Virus record (IMG/VR): IMGVR_UViG_3300012936_000129
Location: 1-27,560 of that record
DNA length: 27,560 bases
Strand: one strand, 5' to 3'
From: a virus
Shown piece after piece: positions 8,376 to 17,469 of this stretch; position 1 is the first letter of the stretch, and the number at the start of each line of letters is the position of its first letter. The position numbers and the translations under genes are program-made. The notes under the pieces are model-generated. The model had not been told where the DNA came from. It ran no database searches and saw only the letters and a program-made list of their open reading frames with translations.

Positions 8376-11300
8376 TATGCTGTTGCTATTGCTCTAAAGT
8401 CCTTCACAGTTGGTACACTACTACTTCTTTGAGATTTTAATACAATCTTAACAGAGAAGGAACTAAATGCAGTGAGTCCTTCTTTAGTATATGCCACCTC
8501 TGAATATTCATTTCTATCATTAAAGAAAACTGGTGAATTTGGTGGAAGTAAAGTCCAGGCAATATCATCAAAGTTAACATCACTATTACCACTTGTCTTA
8601 TAATATACCTCTACTGAAGTATGAGTAGGTCTGTTAATATTTAAGAATAAATCCAACTGAGTTCCGTCTGTTGATAGTTCTACTCTCTTTGTAATATATT
8701 TTGCAACACTTGATGAACCAGTACCTGATGTTTCTGCAATAAAATTAGTTTCGGTTGATGCCGGTTCGTTAATTCTATTTTGAATTGCATGGAAAGATGT
8801 TCTATTTAAATCTATAACAGGTGACAAGTTTTCTTGTCCTGCATTAGTTAATGTACAAGTAAGTTTTAAATTATTAGATAAACTCTTTGCCGTTACATTT
8901 GTTGAAGAGGCAACACTAAATGGCTCTTCAAAGAATGTATTTTTATTACTTAGTATTGTTTGTGCCGCTGATAAAGTATAGTCGACCTGTCCACTGTCTC
9001 CGTTCTGTGAACGACTTCGTAATCCTTGATGTGAATATGTAATCTTTACATCATCTGAATCAGTTTCTGGATCGCCTGGAAACTCTAGTGAGTTTACAGC
9101 CAGATAACCTACATCATACATTTGATTTTCAGTTGCAGTTACATTAACTCCTCCGCCTCTTAATCCTAAAGTAGTTGCAGTATCACTTGAAATTCTAATT
9201 ACATAGGAATCATGTTGTGCATCTTTAACATCATGTACACCATTAATACTCGATGCCGTAATACCATTAATTTCTGAAGGTGACTCTGGCACTCCTGCAA
9301 TTGTAACTTTATGTGTATTATCAGGACCATACATTCCATGGTTTGGATGTAATACTCTAATATTACAATTACCACCTGCGTTTGTCTCAAAGACAAGAGG
9401 ATCAGCAGTTAGTGATTTTGGCTCTACTGTATCATTCGTGAGTACAGCAGTTACATTGTTACTTGAATCTCCAACAAATGAAGCCCTCTTTAATTTAAAC
9501 TTAAGGTCTTTGTTTTGTTCTGCAGTCCATGTAGATGCATTTTGTGAAGTAAAGAATACACCATTAAATGGTTGTTTACTTATTATAATATTTGCATCAG
9601 TTAAATCTTTCTTTGTAGTTTCTGCAACATATACTTTATATACATCTGAATTAGATATTAATACTATTGCATATTCTTGTCCTTCTTTTAAGTAGACAGG
9701 GAAGTCCCAATCAATACTAGTTGCAGTATCTGCATTACCAACATTATTGTGAGCAGTTTGATCACTAGGTAAATTAATATCTGATGGATAAACTACCTTC
9801 TCTGCACCAGGGACAACTCTTTGTGTTGGGTAACCATTCTCTACTTCTCTAATAGAAACCTGAATAGGTATGGCCGCATCTTTTTTGGCAAAGAAGATAT
9901 CGACCCCTGTAGTAAATATACCACCATCTGTTTGTACTAAGAATGACTCTGCCAATGGATCATACCACTCAACAACTTCATGTGTAACTTCTTCATTTCT
10001 TTGAGTAATAGTATTACTTTCTGAAACTTCTCTATATGCTAATCTTGGGACCTTAGTAGAAATAATTGTTCTTTGATATGTTTCTAAGATACCTTGTGCA
10101 TAGAAGTTTTCTGCTGCTCTTGTTGATGCGACATCATCATTATTGTTTTGGTCGTCTGTTAATTTAAATTCTCTTGTACCTGTTTTAAATTGTAATGCAT
10201 CATTTCTTGGAATGATAAATGAACCAATACATCTTCCAGACGCATCTGTTTCTAAAACACCTGATGTGCCTGATGTTGTACCATCATCATCTACCCATTG
10301 TGTTTTACCACTAAATGTTTTTACATCTGACTGATCAGAGAATTCTAAAAACTCTGAATCAACATGATTTGTTCCAGATTTATTTTGGTTACAGAATGAT
10401 GTAATATCAACACCATTAAAGAATGCAAAAACTTTAGTATTAGGTTTTAATAGTTCAGCATTAAAGTAAACTCTTCTTGACCTCATAAATGGAATAAAGT
10501 TTACTTCAACTCTATAGTTTCCTATTTCTTTTGTTTCTGTATCATATGTGACATATGTTTCTAATCCATCTCTTGACTGTGTTCCTGTTAATTCTTCTGC
10601 AGTAATTGTAGTTACTACTTCTGCCCTTGCTCTTGAACTTCTACCTGAACCATCTACACCAAATAATCTTACTGCGGTGTCTCTGTCAAATGATCCTTCA
10701 GCAACTTGATGTTGACTTAGTACTTCTCTACCAGTCCAGTTTACTTCCCACTCATTCCAAACAGTACCTAAGATACCATCTGCCTCTGCCATATTTACAA
10801 ATTGTTCATACGCCGAACTATCGTCGATAATAATATCTGGTCTTTGGTCTACATCTTTCCATTCATCTGATTCTGGAGATAATGTAATTGTTCCATTCCA
10901 TACAACAACATTATATGGATTTACAAATTCTGCATAAGAGGATAATGGTTGGTTAATCTCAGTAACCGTATTATATGGCATTGTTATAATACCACCTCTT
11001 GCTGATTTAACGGCCTTATGTGCTGATATGGCTGCAGCCATGTTTGCTGGTTCGTCACCAGTACCTCTGACTAAATTTATATTTCTATTATCAGATTTAG
11101 GTCTTAATATACCATTTACTTTATCTACTGCGATATCGTAATCCGGATGCGAAACATCTCCAATATTATGGCCAAAGAAACCATCAACAATAAATCCATT
11201 TTTAAATCTTTGGTTATTATTAGTGTCAAGAATTTGTGCATCTTTTGCAGCCTTTTCTAATAGTGATAATGATGTATAGTATTCTAACCTTTGAACTCTT

Positions 11301-13804
11301 TTTTCAAGACCACCAATATCTCTCATGGTATATCTTTTATTGTCTATCTTGACAGGTATTACATCTCCTACATCAAAGACATAAGGATTTAAAAAGATTG
11401 TATAAAGGTGTATTGAATTTTTTATTTCATCTGGTTCTGTTGGGAACAATGATGGTATACCTGATACTAATTTATATTGTCCTCTTTTAGTTAAGAATAG
11501 TTTATCAATTCTTCTTAAATGGAAACTAATTTCTCCTATGGTTACATTACCAGTAGGTTGTATTATTTTTAAACTTTCTGCATCAGCATGTGTAAATTGT
11601 GAATCAGCATTCTGTGAAACATTTGTAGTAACTGATGGCCTAAAGTCTAAACAATCTCTTAACTGTAAACCTTTATATGTTGGAATACTTGTATAATCAG
11701 CATAAGAATCAACAGAGAAATAATTACCAGTACCAGTATGTTCAAAACATTTGTAATCTACTTGCATTGCTCCTGCAGGGACTGACTGTCCACCTTTTAG
11801 AATAATCTTTCCTCTATCATAGAATGAATCTCTTTGACCATTATCGAGAATAAATTTATCAGTAACATTTTCTCCATTAACATCTGTAATTTCAGTTAAT
11901 TCAACAATGTCAACATTTGACAAATCATACGATGCCGAACCATCAGCAGTAATTGATTCATTAGTAACTGTGACTACTGAACCTTTTGATTTTGCAATGT
12001 CACCTTGTTTTAATAGTGTTACTATTGCAGTTGCTGCCTTTCCATTATAACTTGAATTTGAATTATTCTCTCCAGAAAGTTTTAAGTTTGCAACTGTGAT
12101 TGAACTTGTGTTATCTGTAACATTGGCATCAGCAACTTCTATAGAATCAATATCATCTGTTAACGCTCCTGCATGAACAATAATATCGTCATCATTCGCA
12201 AGACTAAATCCTGTTGGTATATTAAATATAACAGAACCATTTGCAACATTACTATTTCCTGTTAGTCTCATTCTAACTTGAACATTAAGTGTAGAGTTAC
12301 CAGCATCATTTTTTAATGTAGATACTGCCTCGAATGGTAATTTATAAACTAGTAAATTATCACCAGTTTCAAATCTTTGTCCATCGGCCGATGGTAATAA
12401 GTCTGCAGCAAATGAACTACCTTGTACTACTTTGGTTACATTTGAAAATGAAGTACTACTACTTGCCATCTGGACATCAAATAGATGTAACTCAAAACTT
12501 GATTCGGCTGAATTAAATTCAAAACCTCTTGCCCTTGCAGTTGCCTGTACATCACCAGCATCATTGGTTAAATTAAGTGTTGTAAATCCATTTATGTCTG
12601 GAGTACCTTCTGTAGTAGATGCATCTAATTTAATAAAGTTACCAAACCCTACAGACCTTCTTATATTGGTCGCACTTCTAGTGGCTGAGTTTGCTCTAAT
12701 ATTATCTAATACTACATGTTCTGTTGTTGTCTTTTCTACTCTACGACCATCAATATATGCAATTGAAGGTTCAATACCTATTGCGATTTTATTGACATCA
12801 CCATTTGCAAGAAATCCTTTATTATTGTTTTGTCTTTTATGTTCTTTAATATCTAAAATAAAAGGAGTTAAGGCGTAGTCGCCATGAGTTTCTTCTGTTC
12901 TTGTTTCTAATCTATTTAAAAATTCTGTGTTTAATTGATTTTCATCTTTTCTTAATACAGTACCATTCTTTACTGTCATTAAATGTATGTATTGATTTAC
13001 TGTTCTACTTGCCAGAGTAATATCTGATTCTTTTATAAGTTGAGTGTCAATTACATATCTATCTGCACCAGGCGCGGATTCGTTTGGACTACCTTGTGCG
13101 TTATCTACTAAATCACTAAATCCTGTATCAGTTGATGACCTTGTAGATTCAGTAACTTGTAATCCAATAATATATGTTGGAGTGTTTGTATATTTGTCAA
13201 GTACTATTGTTTCTTTTGGTACATGAACGAACGAACCAGAGATATAATAAATGCCTTCTTCAATATTAAATGCAGAACCTTTACCTACTGAACTTGCACC
13301 ACCAATGGTTGCACTTCTTGGTGTACCGGCATTAGATTGAATTACTTCGCCATCAACAAATCTTTTTGTTGTTTTATTATCACCTGAATCTAAATATTTA
13401 ACATAGAGAGTATCTGGATCACTACCTTCGGCCGCAACTACTTTTAATACTTCTGCAACTACATTATTATTTGCACCAGTAATTTTTGTTCCAGCAAACT
13501 CACTTACATATGAGGCAATGTTTGTACCACTGTGTTGTGGATTTAACTTAATGTATTCAAACTTATTTCCAGCAAGTAAAGTTCCTTTACCACCTAAAAC
13601 TCTATCACCATCTCCATAAAATGCCTGACCTACTTTATCAATCTGATTTTGTAATGAAGTTTGTAATTGTGTTAATTCTCTGGCCTGAACTGCGAACCCA
13701 GGTTTAAAAAGAATTCTATGATAATTTTTAGTTTCATCAAAGTCGTCGTAATAAGGAGTGACGTTATAATTTTTTACATTTGTTATAGTATCTCTATCTG
13801 CCAT
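8375..13804 (-). CDS. Giant virion structural protein, DUF4815-like, 1809 aa
   Basis: This is a very large structural protein of the type seen beside gp8 in marine T4-like phages. It probably belongs to the baseplate rim or the proximal fibre attachment. The N-terminus (YYDDFDETKNYHRILFKPGF followed by AVQARELTQLQTSLQNQI, about residues 17-55) is the signature I associate with DUF4815 phage proteins. Later stretches such as YKGLQLRDCLDFRP, MRSRRVYFNAELLKPNTKVFAFFNG and DPLAESFLV...GIFTTGVDIFFAKKD also recur in these proteins. The C-terminal third is beta-rich with no identifiable enzyme motif. It starts 31 nt after the gp8 stop with AGAGAG as a probable ribosome-binding site. It ends in a TAATG overlap with the 66-aa gene. 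It may replace T4 gp10 (fibre connector), but no clear gp10 similarity can be claimed. Confidence 0.85.
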   Translation of the reverse strand: MADRDTITNVKNYNVTPYYDDFDETKNYHRILFKPGFAVQARELTQLQTSLQNQIDKVGQAFYGDGDRVLGGKGTLLAGNKFEYIKLNPQHSGTNIASYVSEFAGTKITGANNNVVAEVLKVVAAEGSDPDTLYVKYLDSGDNKTTKRFVDGEVIQSNAGTPRSATIGGASSVGKGSAFNIEEGIYYISGSFVHVPKETIVLDKYTNTPTYIIGLQVTESTRSSTDTGFSDLVDNAQGSPNESAPGADRYVIDTQLIKESDITLASRTVNQYIHLMTVKNGTVLRKDENQLNTEFLNRLETRTEETHGDYALTPFILDIKEHKRQNNNKGFLANGDVNKIAIGIEPSIAYIDGRRVEKTTTEHVVLDNIRANSATRSATNIRRSVGFGNFIKLDASTTEGTPDINGFTTLNLTNDAGDVQATARARGFEFNSAESSFELHLFDVQMASSSTSFSNVTKVVQGSSFAADLLPSADGQRFETGDNLLVYKLPFEAVSTLKNDAGNSTLNVQVRMRLTGNSNVANGSVIFNIPTGFSLANDDDIIVHAGALTDDIDSIEVADANVTDNTSSITVANLKLSGENNSNSSYNGKAATAIVTLLKQGDIAKSKGSVVTVTNESITADGSASYDLSNVDIVELTEITDVNGENVTDKFILDNGQRDSFYDRGKIILKGGQSVPAGAMQVDYKCFEHTGTGNYFSVDSYADYTSIPTYKGLQLRDCLDFRPSVTTNVSQNADSQFTHADAESLKIIQPTGNVTIGEISFHLRRIDKLFLTKRGQYKLVSGIPSLFPTEPDEIKNSIHLYTIFLNPYVFDVGDVIPVKIDNKRYTMRDIGGLEKRVQRLEYYTSLSLLEKAAKDAQILDTNNNQRFKNGFIVDGFFGHNIGDVSHPDYDIAVDKVNGILRPKSDNRNINLVRGTGDEPANMAAAISAHKAVKSARGGIITMPYNTVTEINQPLSSYAEFVNPYNVVVWNGTITLSPESDEWKDVDQRPDIIIDDSSAYEQFVNMAEADGILGTVWNEWEVNWTGREVLSQHQVAEGSFDRDTAVRLFGVDGSGRSSRARAEVVTTITAEELTGTQSRDGLETYVTYDTETKEIGNYRVEVNFIPFMRSRRVYFNAELLKPNTKVFAFFNGVDITSFCNQNKSGTNHVDSEFLEFSDQSDVKTFSGKTQWVDDDGTTSGTSGVLETDASGRCIGSFIIPRNDALQFKTGTREFKLTDDQNNNDDVASTRAAENFYAQGILETYQRTIISTKVPRLAYREVSESNTITQRNEEVTHEVVEWYDPLAESFLVQTDGGIFTTGVDIFFAKKDAAIPIQVSIREVENGYPTQRVVPGAEKVVYPSDINLPSDQTAHNNVGNADTATSIDWDFPVYLKEGQEYAIVLISNSDVYKVYVAETTKKDLTDANIIISKQPFNGVFFTSQNASTWTAEQNKDLKFKLKRASFVGDSSNNVTAVLTNDTVEPKSLTADPLVFETNAGGNCNIRVLHPNHGMYGPDNTHKVTIAGVPESPSEINGITASSINGVHDVKDAQHDSYVIRISSDTATTLGLRGGGVNVTATENQMYDVGYLAVNSLEFPGDPETDSDDVKITYSHQGLRSRSQNGDSGQVDYTLSAAQTILSNKNTFFEEPFSVASSTNVTAKSLSNNLKLTCTLTNAGQENLSPVIDLNRTSFHAIQNRINEPASTETNFIAETSGTGSSSVAKYITKRVELSTDGTQLDLFLNINRPTHTSVEVYYKTSGNSDVNFDDIAWTLLPPNSPVFFNDRNEYSEVAYTKEGLTAFSSFSVKIVLKSQRSSSVPTVKDFRAIATA

Positions 13805-13835
13805 TTAATTTCTCTCTTTTATATAATGAATTCAA

Positions 13836-15275
13836 TTAGAATTCTATGATACATTTAATATCTTCAATCTGCGATGATGTTCTTGAAATAGGAGCTCTAT
13901 TTTCTAAGAATACCATTTGACCACTACCTTCTACAAACTCTGAATTCTGAACTGCATCTGATGAGTCACTACTTGCAGAACCACCCGATGGGTTTGATCC
14001 TGTAATAGTTTCACCACCATCAGCAAACTGTTTAAATCCTGTTTTCTTATTTTGGTAATAGTATAATCTTTCATTAGTAGTATCAATTTCTACTAAGTAA
14101 GCCTGTGCATTAGATGTTCCACCATTAATAACTTGGTCCACTTGGAAACCAGTAAATGATGCACCTGATGCCATTTGTAAATATTTTAGTCCTTTTAATG
14201 TAGAGGCCGTTGCAACTGTATTTGTAACTGCTCCATTATCTTCTGAAGTATGACCACTATCTGTATTAGTTGCCCTCTTAAAAGGATTCTTAATAATTGA
14301 TATTTGTCTAAAGTCATTGTTTACAGTTAAGTCTCCACCCTCAGCTGAATCTAATTGTGCATTAAGTCCAATAAAAAATCCACCGAGTTCTCTTACAGGA
14401 TCAACACCATGTCCTCCTGGAGGAGCTATGACTGCTCTTGCCGTGGCGTCTGAACCACCACCGCCAGTAATTGTTACATCAGCAATTGTATAATCAGTAC
14501 CTTTATCGGTAATAGTAATTGATGTAACAACATTACCAGTTCTATTAGCAGTTGCAGTTGCACCAGTACCATCACCTGTAATAGTAACTGTTGGATCTGA
14601 TGTATAACCACTTCCACCTGCACTGACTTCAATCCTTTCAATTCCGGCAGCCTTTGAGGAATTATAGGATAGTACTTGTGAATTTTGTTGAGGGAAGTTT
14701 ACATTAGTACTTGCAAGTGTTGTTGCCGCAGTACCGCCTGATATATTAAATGGTAATGTTTGTACAGGCATAAAAGATTTAGTTAAAAACTTTTCTGAAT
14801 CTGCTGTAGTAATTGTATACATATATTTCCATGTATAACCATCTGTGTTATCTGTTACAGGATCAACTCCAGTATGAACTGGTTGTACTGTTGAGTTTCC
14901 AGGTCCTGCCTTTAAACATTTATAAACTTTAAATTCAGATGTTACTGCATAAAATCTTTCATTAAAAAGATTAGTTAAATCTGAATCGTATGCGACATAT
15001 TCCGTTCCGTCCTCCCAATCTATCCTTGGGACTACATGTGAAATGTCTCCTGACTGAATTCTTTTCATACCTATAATCATTTGATGAGCCTCATTAACTG
15101 CATCGATATTATCTGTCGGTACTGTTGGTGTACTATCTGTTGTTGTGGAAACACTATCAGACCATGCGTCTGATTTTCCTATTGCAACATAGACACTATT
15201 ATTTGAATCAGCGACATCTTCTTTGAAGTTCTCTGCATTAAGAACTCTAAAAGGGGTTGTAATTATTGCTGCCAT
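13836..15275 (-). CDS. 8: Baseplate wedge protein gp8, 479 aa
   Basis: This is a baseplate wedge subunit. In T4, gp8 dimers join the wedge around gp10, gp7 and gp6. Recognition rests on the N-terminal ITTPFRVLNAENFKEDV...YVAIGKSDAW, the central TDGYTWKYMYTI (about residues 144-155), the GGFFIGLNAQLD block and the terminal VFLENRAPISRTSSQIEDIK followed by IEF, all typical of gp8. T4 gp8 is 334 aa, so this copy is about 145 residues longer. The extra length includes a glycine-rich module at about residues 212-284 (GGSGYTSDPTVTITGDGTGA, then a second half-repeat ending ADVTITGGGG) and a GETITG-type segment near 420-428. The same glycine-rich module is repeated in the upstream 726-aa protein. The start at 15275 has AGGA 8 nt upstream. 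Confidence 0.92.
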   Translation of the reverse strand: MAAIITTPFRVLNAENFKEDVADSNNSVYVAIGKSDAWSDSVSTTTDSTPTVPTDNIDAVNEAHQMIIGMKRIQSGDISHVVPRIDWEDGTEYVAYDSDLTNLFNERFYAVTSEFKVYKCLKAGPGNSTVQPVHTGVDPVTDNTDGYTWKYMYTITTADSEKFLTKSFMPVQTLPFNISGGTAATTLASTNVNFPQQNSQVLSYNSSKAAGIERIEVSAGGSGYTSDPTVTITGDGTGATATANRTGNVVTSITITDKGTDYTIADVTITGGGGSDATARAVIAPPGGHGVDPVRELGGFFIGLNAQLDSAEGGDLTVNNDFRQISIIKNPFKRATNTDSGHTSEDNGAVTNTVATASTLKGLKYLQMASGASFTGFQVDQVINGGTSNAQAYLVEIDTTNERLYYYQNKKTGFKQFADGGETITGSNPSGGSASSDSSDAVQNSEFVEGSGQMVFLENRAPISRTSSQIEDIKCIIEF

Positions 15276-15287
15276 TTTTTTATCCTA

Positions 15288-17468
15288 TTAATCTAGTGTT
15301 ATAAAACTATTTGTGTTATTACTATTTATACTATTTATATTTAAGTTTTGTATGGTTTGTGTACCTATTTCGTTAATAGTAAAATTACTATCATATGTAT
15401 ATGGTGTTAAACCAAACCTATTACCCTTACTATTAAAGTAATTGTTTGTTGTTTGAGTTAAATGATTTAATAATACTTTTAAAATTAAATCAGTTTTTCT
15501 TGCACGGTGCTCTTCTATACTTGTTGTTAGTATGGAAACTTTAGGGTCAATTATATAACCATTACCGGCATTACTAATATTTATACTACTAATTTTTGTT
15601 GGTGTCAAAAGACCTAGGGCAGTAGCACTACTACCACCTCCACCAGAAATTGTAATAGTTGGTGTTGTAGTATATCCACTTCCTTTACTTAAAACTTCAA
15701 TACCAGTTACCTTACCTTCTTGTACTATTGCACGACCAGTTGCATTACCAGAAATTGTTACAGTAGGTTCAGAAGTATAACCACTTCCACCATTTATCAT
15801 TTTTACAATATCTAAAGATGTTGATTCCATTACAAAGTTGGCTGTGGCCGTTACATTACTTGATAGAGGATTACCATTACTATCAACTGCAGAGGGTTCT
15901 GCTATAGAAATTACTGGTGGAACTCTATAACTTCTTTTTATTCTATTAAAGATTTTTATACTACCAACCTTACCACTGATATCTACATTTGAATTATTCT
16001 TAGGAACATCTACAGAAACATCTGCCGTAGTATAACCACTACCACCATTATTAACAGTAACAGATACAATTTCTCCATCAGAATTTATTACTGCAGTGGC
16101 CGCCGCATTACTTCCTGTTCCTGAAATACTAACTGTCGGTGCACTTGGATAACCAAAACCTTTTTGTGCAACTACTATGGAAGTAATTACACCACTACTA
16201 TTAATAACGGGAGAAAGTATTGCTCTTCTATTGATACGAGCCTCTGGATTAGGTGTAAACATTGAGATAAACAATTCTATGAGTAAAGGTAAATCTTCTG
16301 CACCTATTACCCCAGGTTGTATACCCGGCATAGATGAAAGTGTTTTTCTAATGTCTAAATCATTTGTAAATACATCAACCAATTGATCAACTAATAAACC
16401 AGTTTGTGGATTTCTAGTCTTAACTGTAATTGGTCTGGTATTATCTCCAAAGGCTGCTCTTGTTATTTGTAAGAGAATTAAAATCTCTCCAAAGAATATA
16501 AACCCGGCTGGATGCACAAGTTTATTAAAGGTATCCCTCCAATCGTCTATGTTTCTACCTGACTTAATTAAGTATGAATATTTCTGGTAACGAAGTGAGT
16601 CATGTAGTCTAATATCTTTCTCAGATAAAAAACCTTTGGTAGAAGTAAACTGATTGATTCCTGGATTCCAATTACCTGCAGATGGAATAAGCGTTTTATC
16701 AAAAGGTCGTTCCACTTCTACTTCTTCATTAAAGAATAATCTAAAGAAAGTTTCAATGGAATCATCACTACCTCTGACTTTATAAAAATCAATAATTCTC
16801 TTATAGAGTACTGACTTGTTTGCCTGTAAGTCTGCTGGTATGGATGCAGCAATTTCTTTCTGCATCATTTCTAAATAATCTTGTGATAGTTGTCCATCTT
16901 GGTCTAAGTTCTTATCAATATCCATTGCATCTTCTAATGCATTTAAAATATAAGAAGGACCAGGACCTACCCAATTTCTAATAAGTGTGGTAAGTTTTGC
17001 ACTACTTGTATTATGTGAACCTAAACCTTGTACAGTAAAAGTCTTACCTATCTGCGATGTGGACTTTGCAAGTGAACCTGGAAGATTATTACCATTAGTG
17101 ATAGAAACATTAGAGGCAGTTAAAGGTATAGTTGTTTTATTACCACTGGCATCTGTTACTACTAATGTTGAGTTTGAACCTTGGTCGTCTGTAAAGAAAG
17201 ATGTACCTGTACTATCAGGGTCGGGATATCTAAAGACTGCCCTTCCGTCCAGAATAATATCATCAAAGGTTTCTGTTGTCTGATATGTAAACTCGTCCAT
17301 ATTCATGAACTCGTAGTACTTTGTTAAAAGTGTTTTAATACCACCTTCGCCAATATTGTTTTGTATTTCTCCAGGGATTAATTCATCTATCCTTAAATCT
17401 TCTTTGGACTTTCGTTTAGTAGAAGTTATACTTTCTACATATCCTGGTGAAAAACTATCTTCTGACAT
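15288..17468 (-). CDS. Baseplate wedge-type protein in the gp7 position (VrlC-like), 726 aa
   Basis: This large baseplate protein lies between gp6 and gp8, where T4 encodes gp7 (1032 aa). Marine T4-like phages carry a protein of this type there, often labelled VrlC. The N-terminal half (about 1-350) is helical and conserved in style: EGGIKTLLTKYYEFMNMDEF, LYKRIIDFYKVRGSDDSIET followed by FFRLFFNEEV, and SYLIKSGRNIDDWRDTFNKL before VHPAGFIFFGE. From about residue 420 onward come roughly five glycine-rich GxGY...PTVTISG units (near 438, 476, 562, 597 and 635). The closing segment of about 70 residues begins EEHRARKTD. It starts 1 nt after the gp6 stop. Its last codons contain two tandem TATAAATA boxes. 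Equivalence to gp7 is by position, not by recognised homology. Confidence 0.75.
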   Translation of the reverse strand: MSEDSFSPGYVESITSTKRKSKEDLRIDELIPGEIQNNIGEGGIKTLLTKYYEFMNMDEFTYQTTETFDDIILDGRAVFRYPDPDSTGTSFFTDDQGSNSTLVVTDASGNKTTIPLTASNVSITNGNNLPGSLAKSTSQIGKTFTVQGLGSHNTSSAKLTTLIRNWVGPGPSYILNALEDAMDIDKNLDQDGQLSQDYLEMMQKEIAASIPADLQANKSVLYKRIIDFYKVRGSDDSIETFFRLFFNEEVEVERPFDKTLIPSAGNWNPGINQFTSTKGFLSEKDIRLHDSLRYQKYSYLIKSGRNIDDWRDTFNKLVHPAGFIFFGEILILLQITRAAFGDNTRPITVKTRNPQTGLLVDQLVDVFTNDLDIRKTLSSMPGIQPGVIGAEDLPLLIELFISMFTPNPEARINRRAILSPVINSSGVITSIVVAQKGFGYPSAPTVSISGTGSNAAATAVINSDGEIVSVTVNNGGSGYTTADVSVDVPKNNSNVDISGKVGSIKIFNRIKRSYRVPPVISIAEPSAVDSNGNPLSSNVTATANFVMESTSLDIVKMINGGSGYTSEPTVTISGNATGRAIVQEGKVTGIEVLSKGSGYTTTPTITISGGGGSSATALGLLTPTKISSINISNAGNGYIIDPKVSILTTSIEEHRARKTDLILKVLLNHLTQTTNNYFNSKGNRFGLTPYTYDSNFTINEIGTQTIQNLNINSINSNNTNSFITLD
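15323..15330 (-). promoter_or_regulatory. T4-type late promoter TATAAATA, proximal of a tandem pair (gp8)
   Basis: This is an exact TATAAATA on the minus strand, 45 nt before the gp8 ATG. Predicted start is near 15317, giving a leader of about 42 nt. A second identical box lies 9 bp upstream. Both are inside the last codons of the 726-aa gene, read there as part of an Asn/Ile/Ser-rich tail. Confidence 0.55.
15332..15339 (-). promoter_or_regulatory. T4-type late promoter TATAAATA, distal of a tandem pair (gp8)
   Basis: This is the second copy of the octamer. Together with the box at 15323 it forms a 9-bp direct repeat TATAAATAG. Predicted start is near 15326, giving a leader of about 51 nt to gp8. 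One of the two may be redundant. Confidence 0.45.
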
Positions 17469-17469
17469 A

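Noticed and set aside
13828-13844. Inverted repeat of two GAATTC sites 5 nt apart at the gp8 end
   Set aside because: The stem is only 6 bp, AT-rich, and lacks a following T-run on the transcribed strand, so it is not a convincing terminator. It overlaps the gp8 stop.
15578-15585. A further TATAAATA on the minus strand about 300 nt before gp8
   Set aside because: It lies deep in the 726-aa coding region within Asn/Ile codons, far from any start, and the tandem pair at 15323-15339 is better placed. A chance match is likely.
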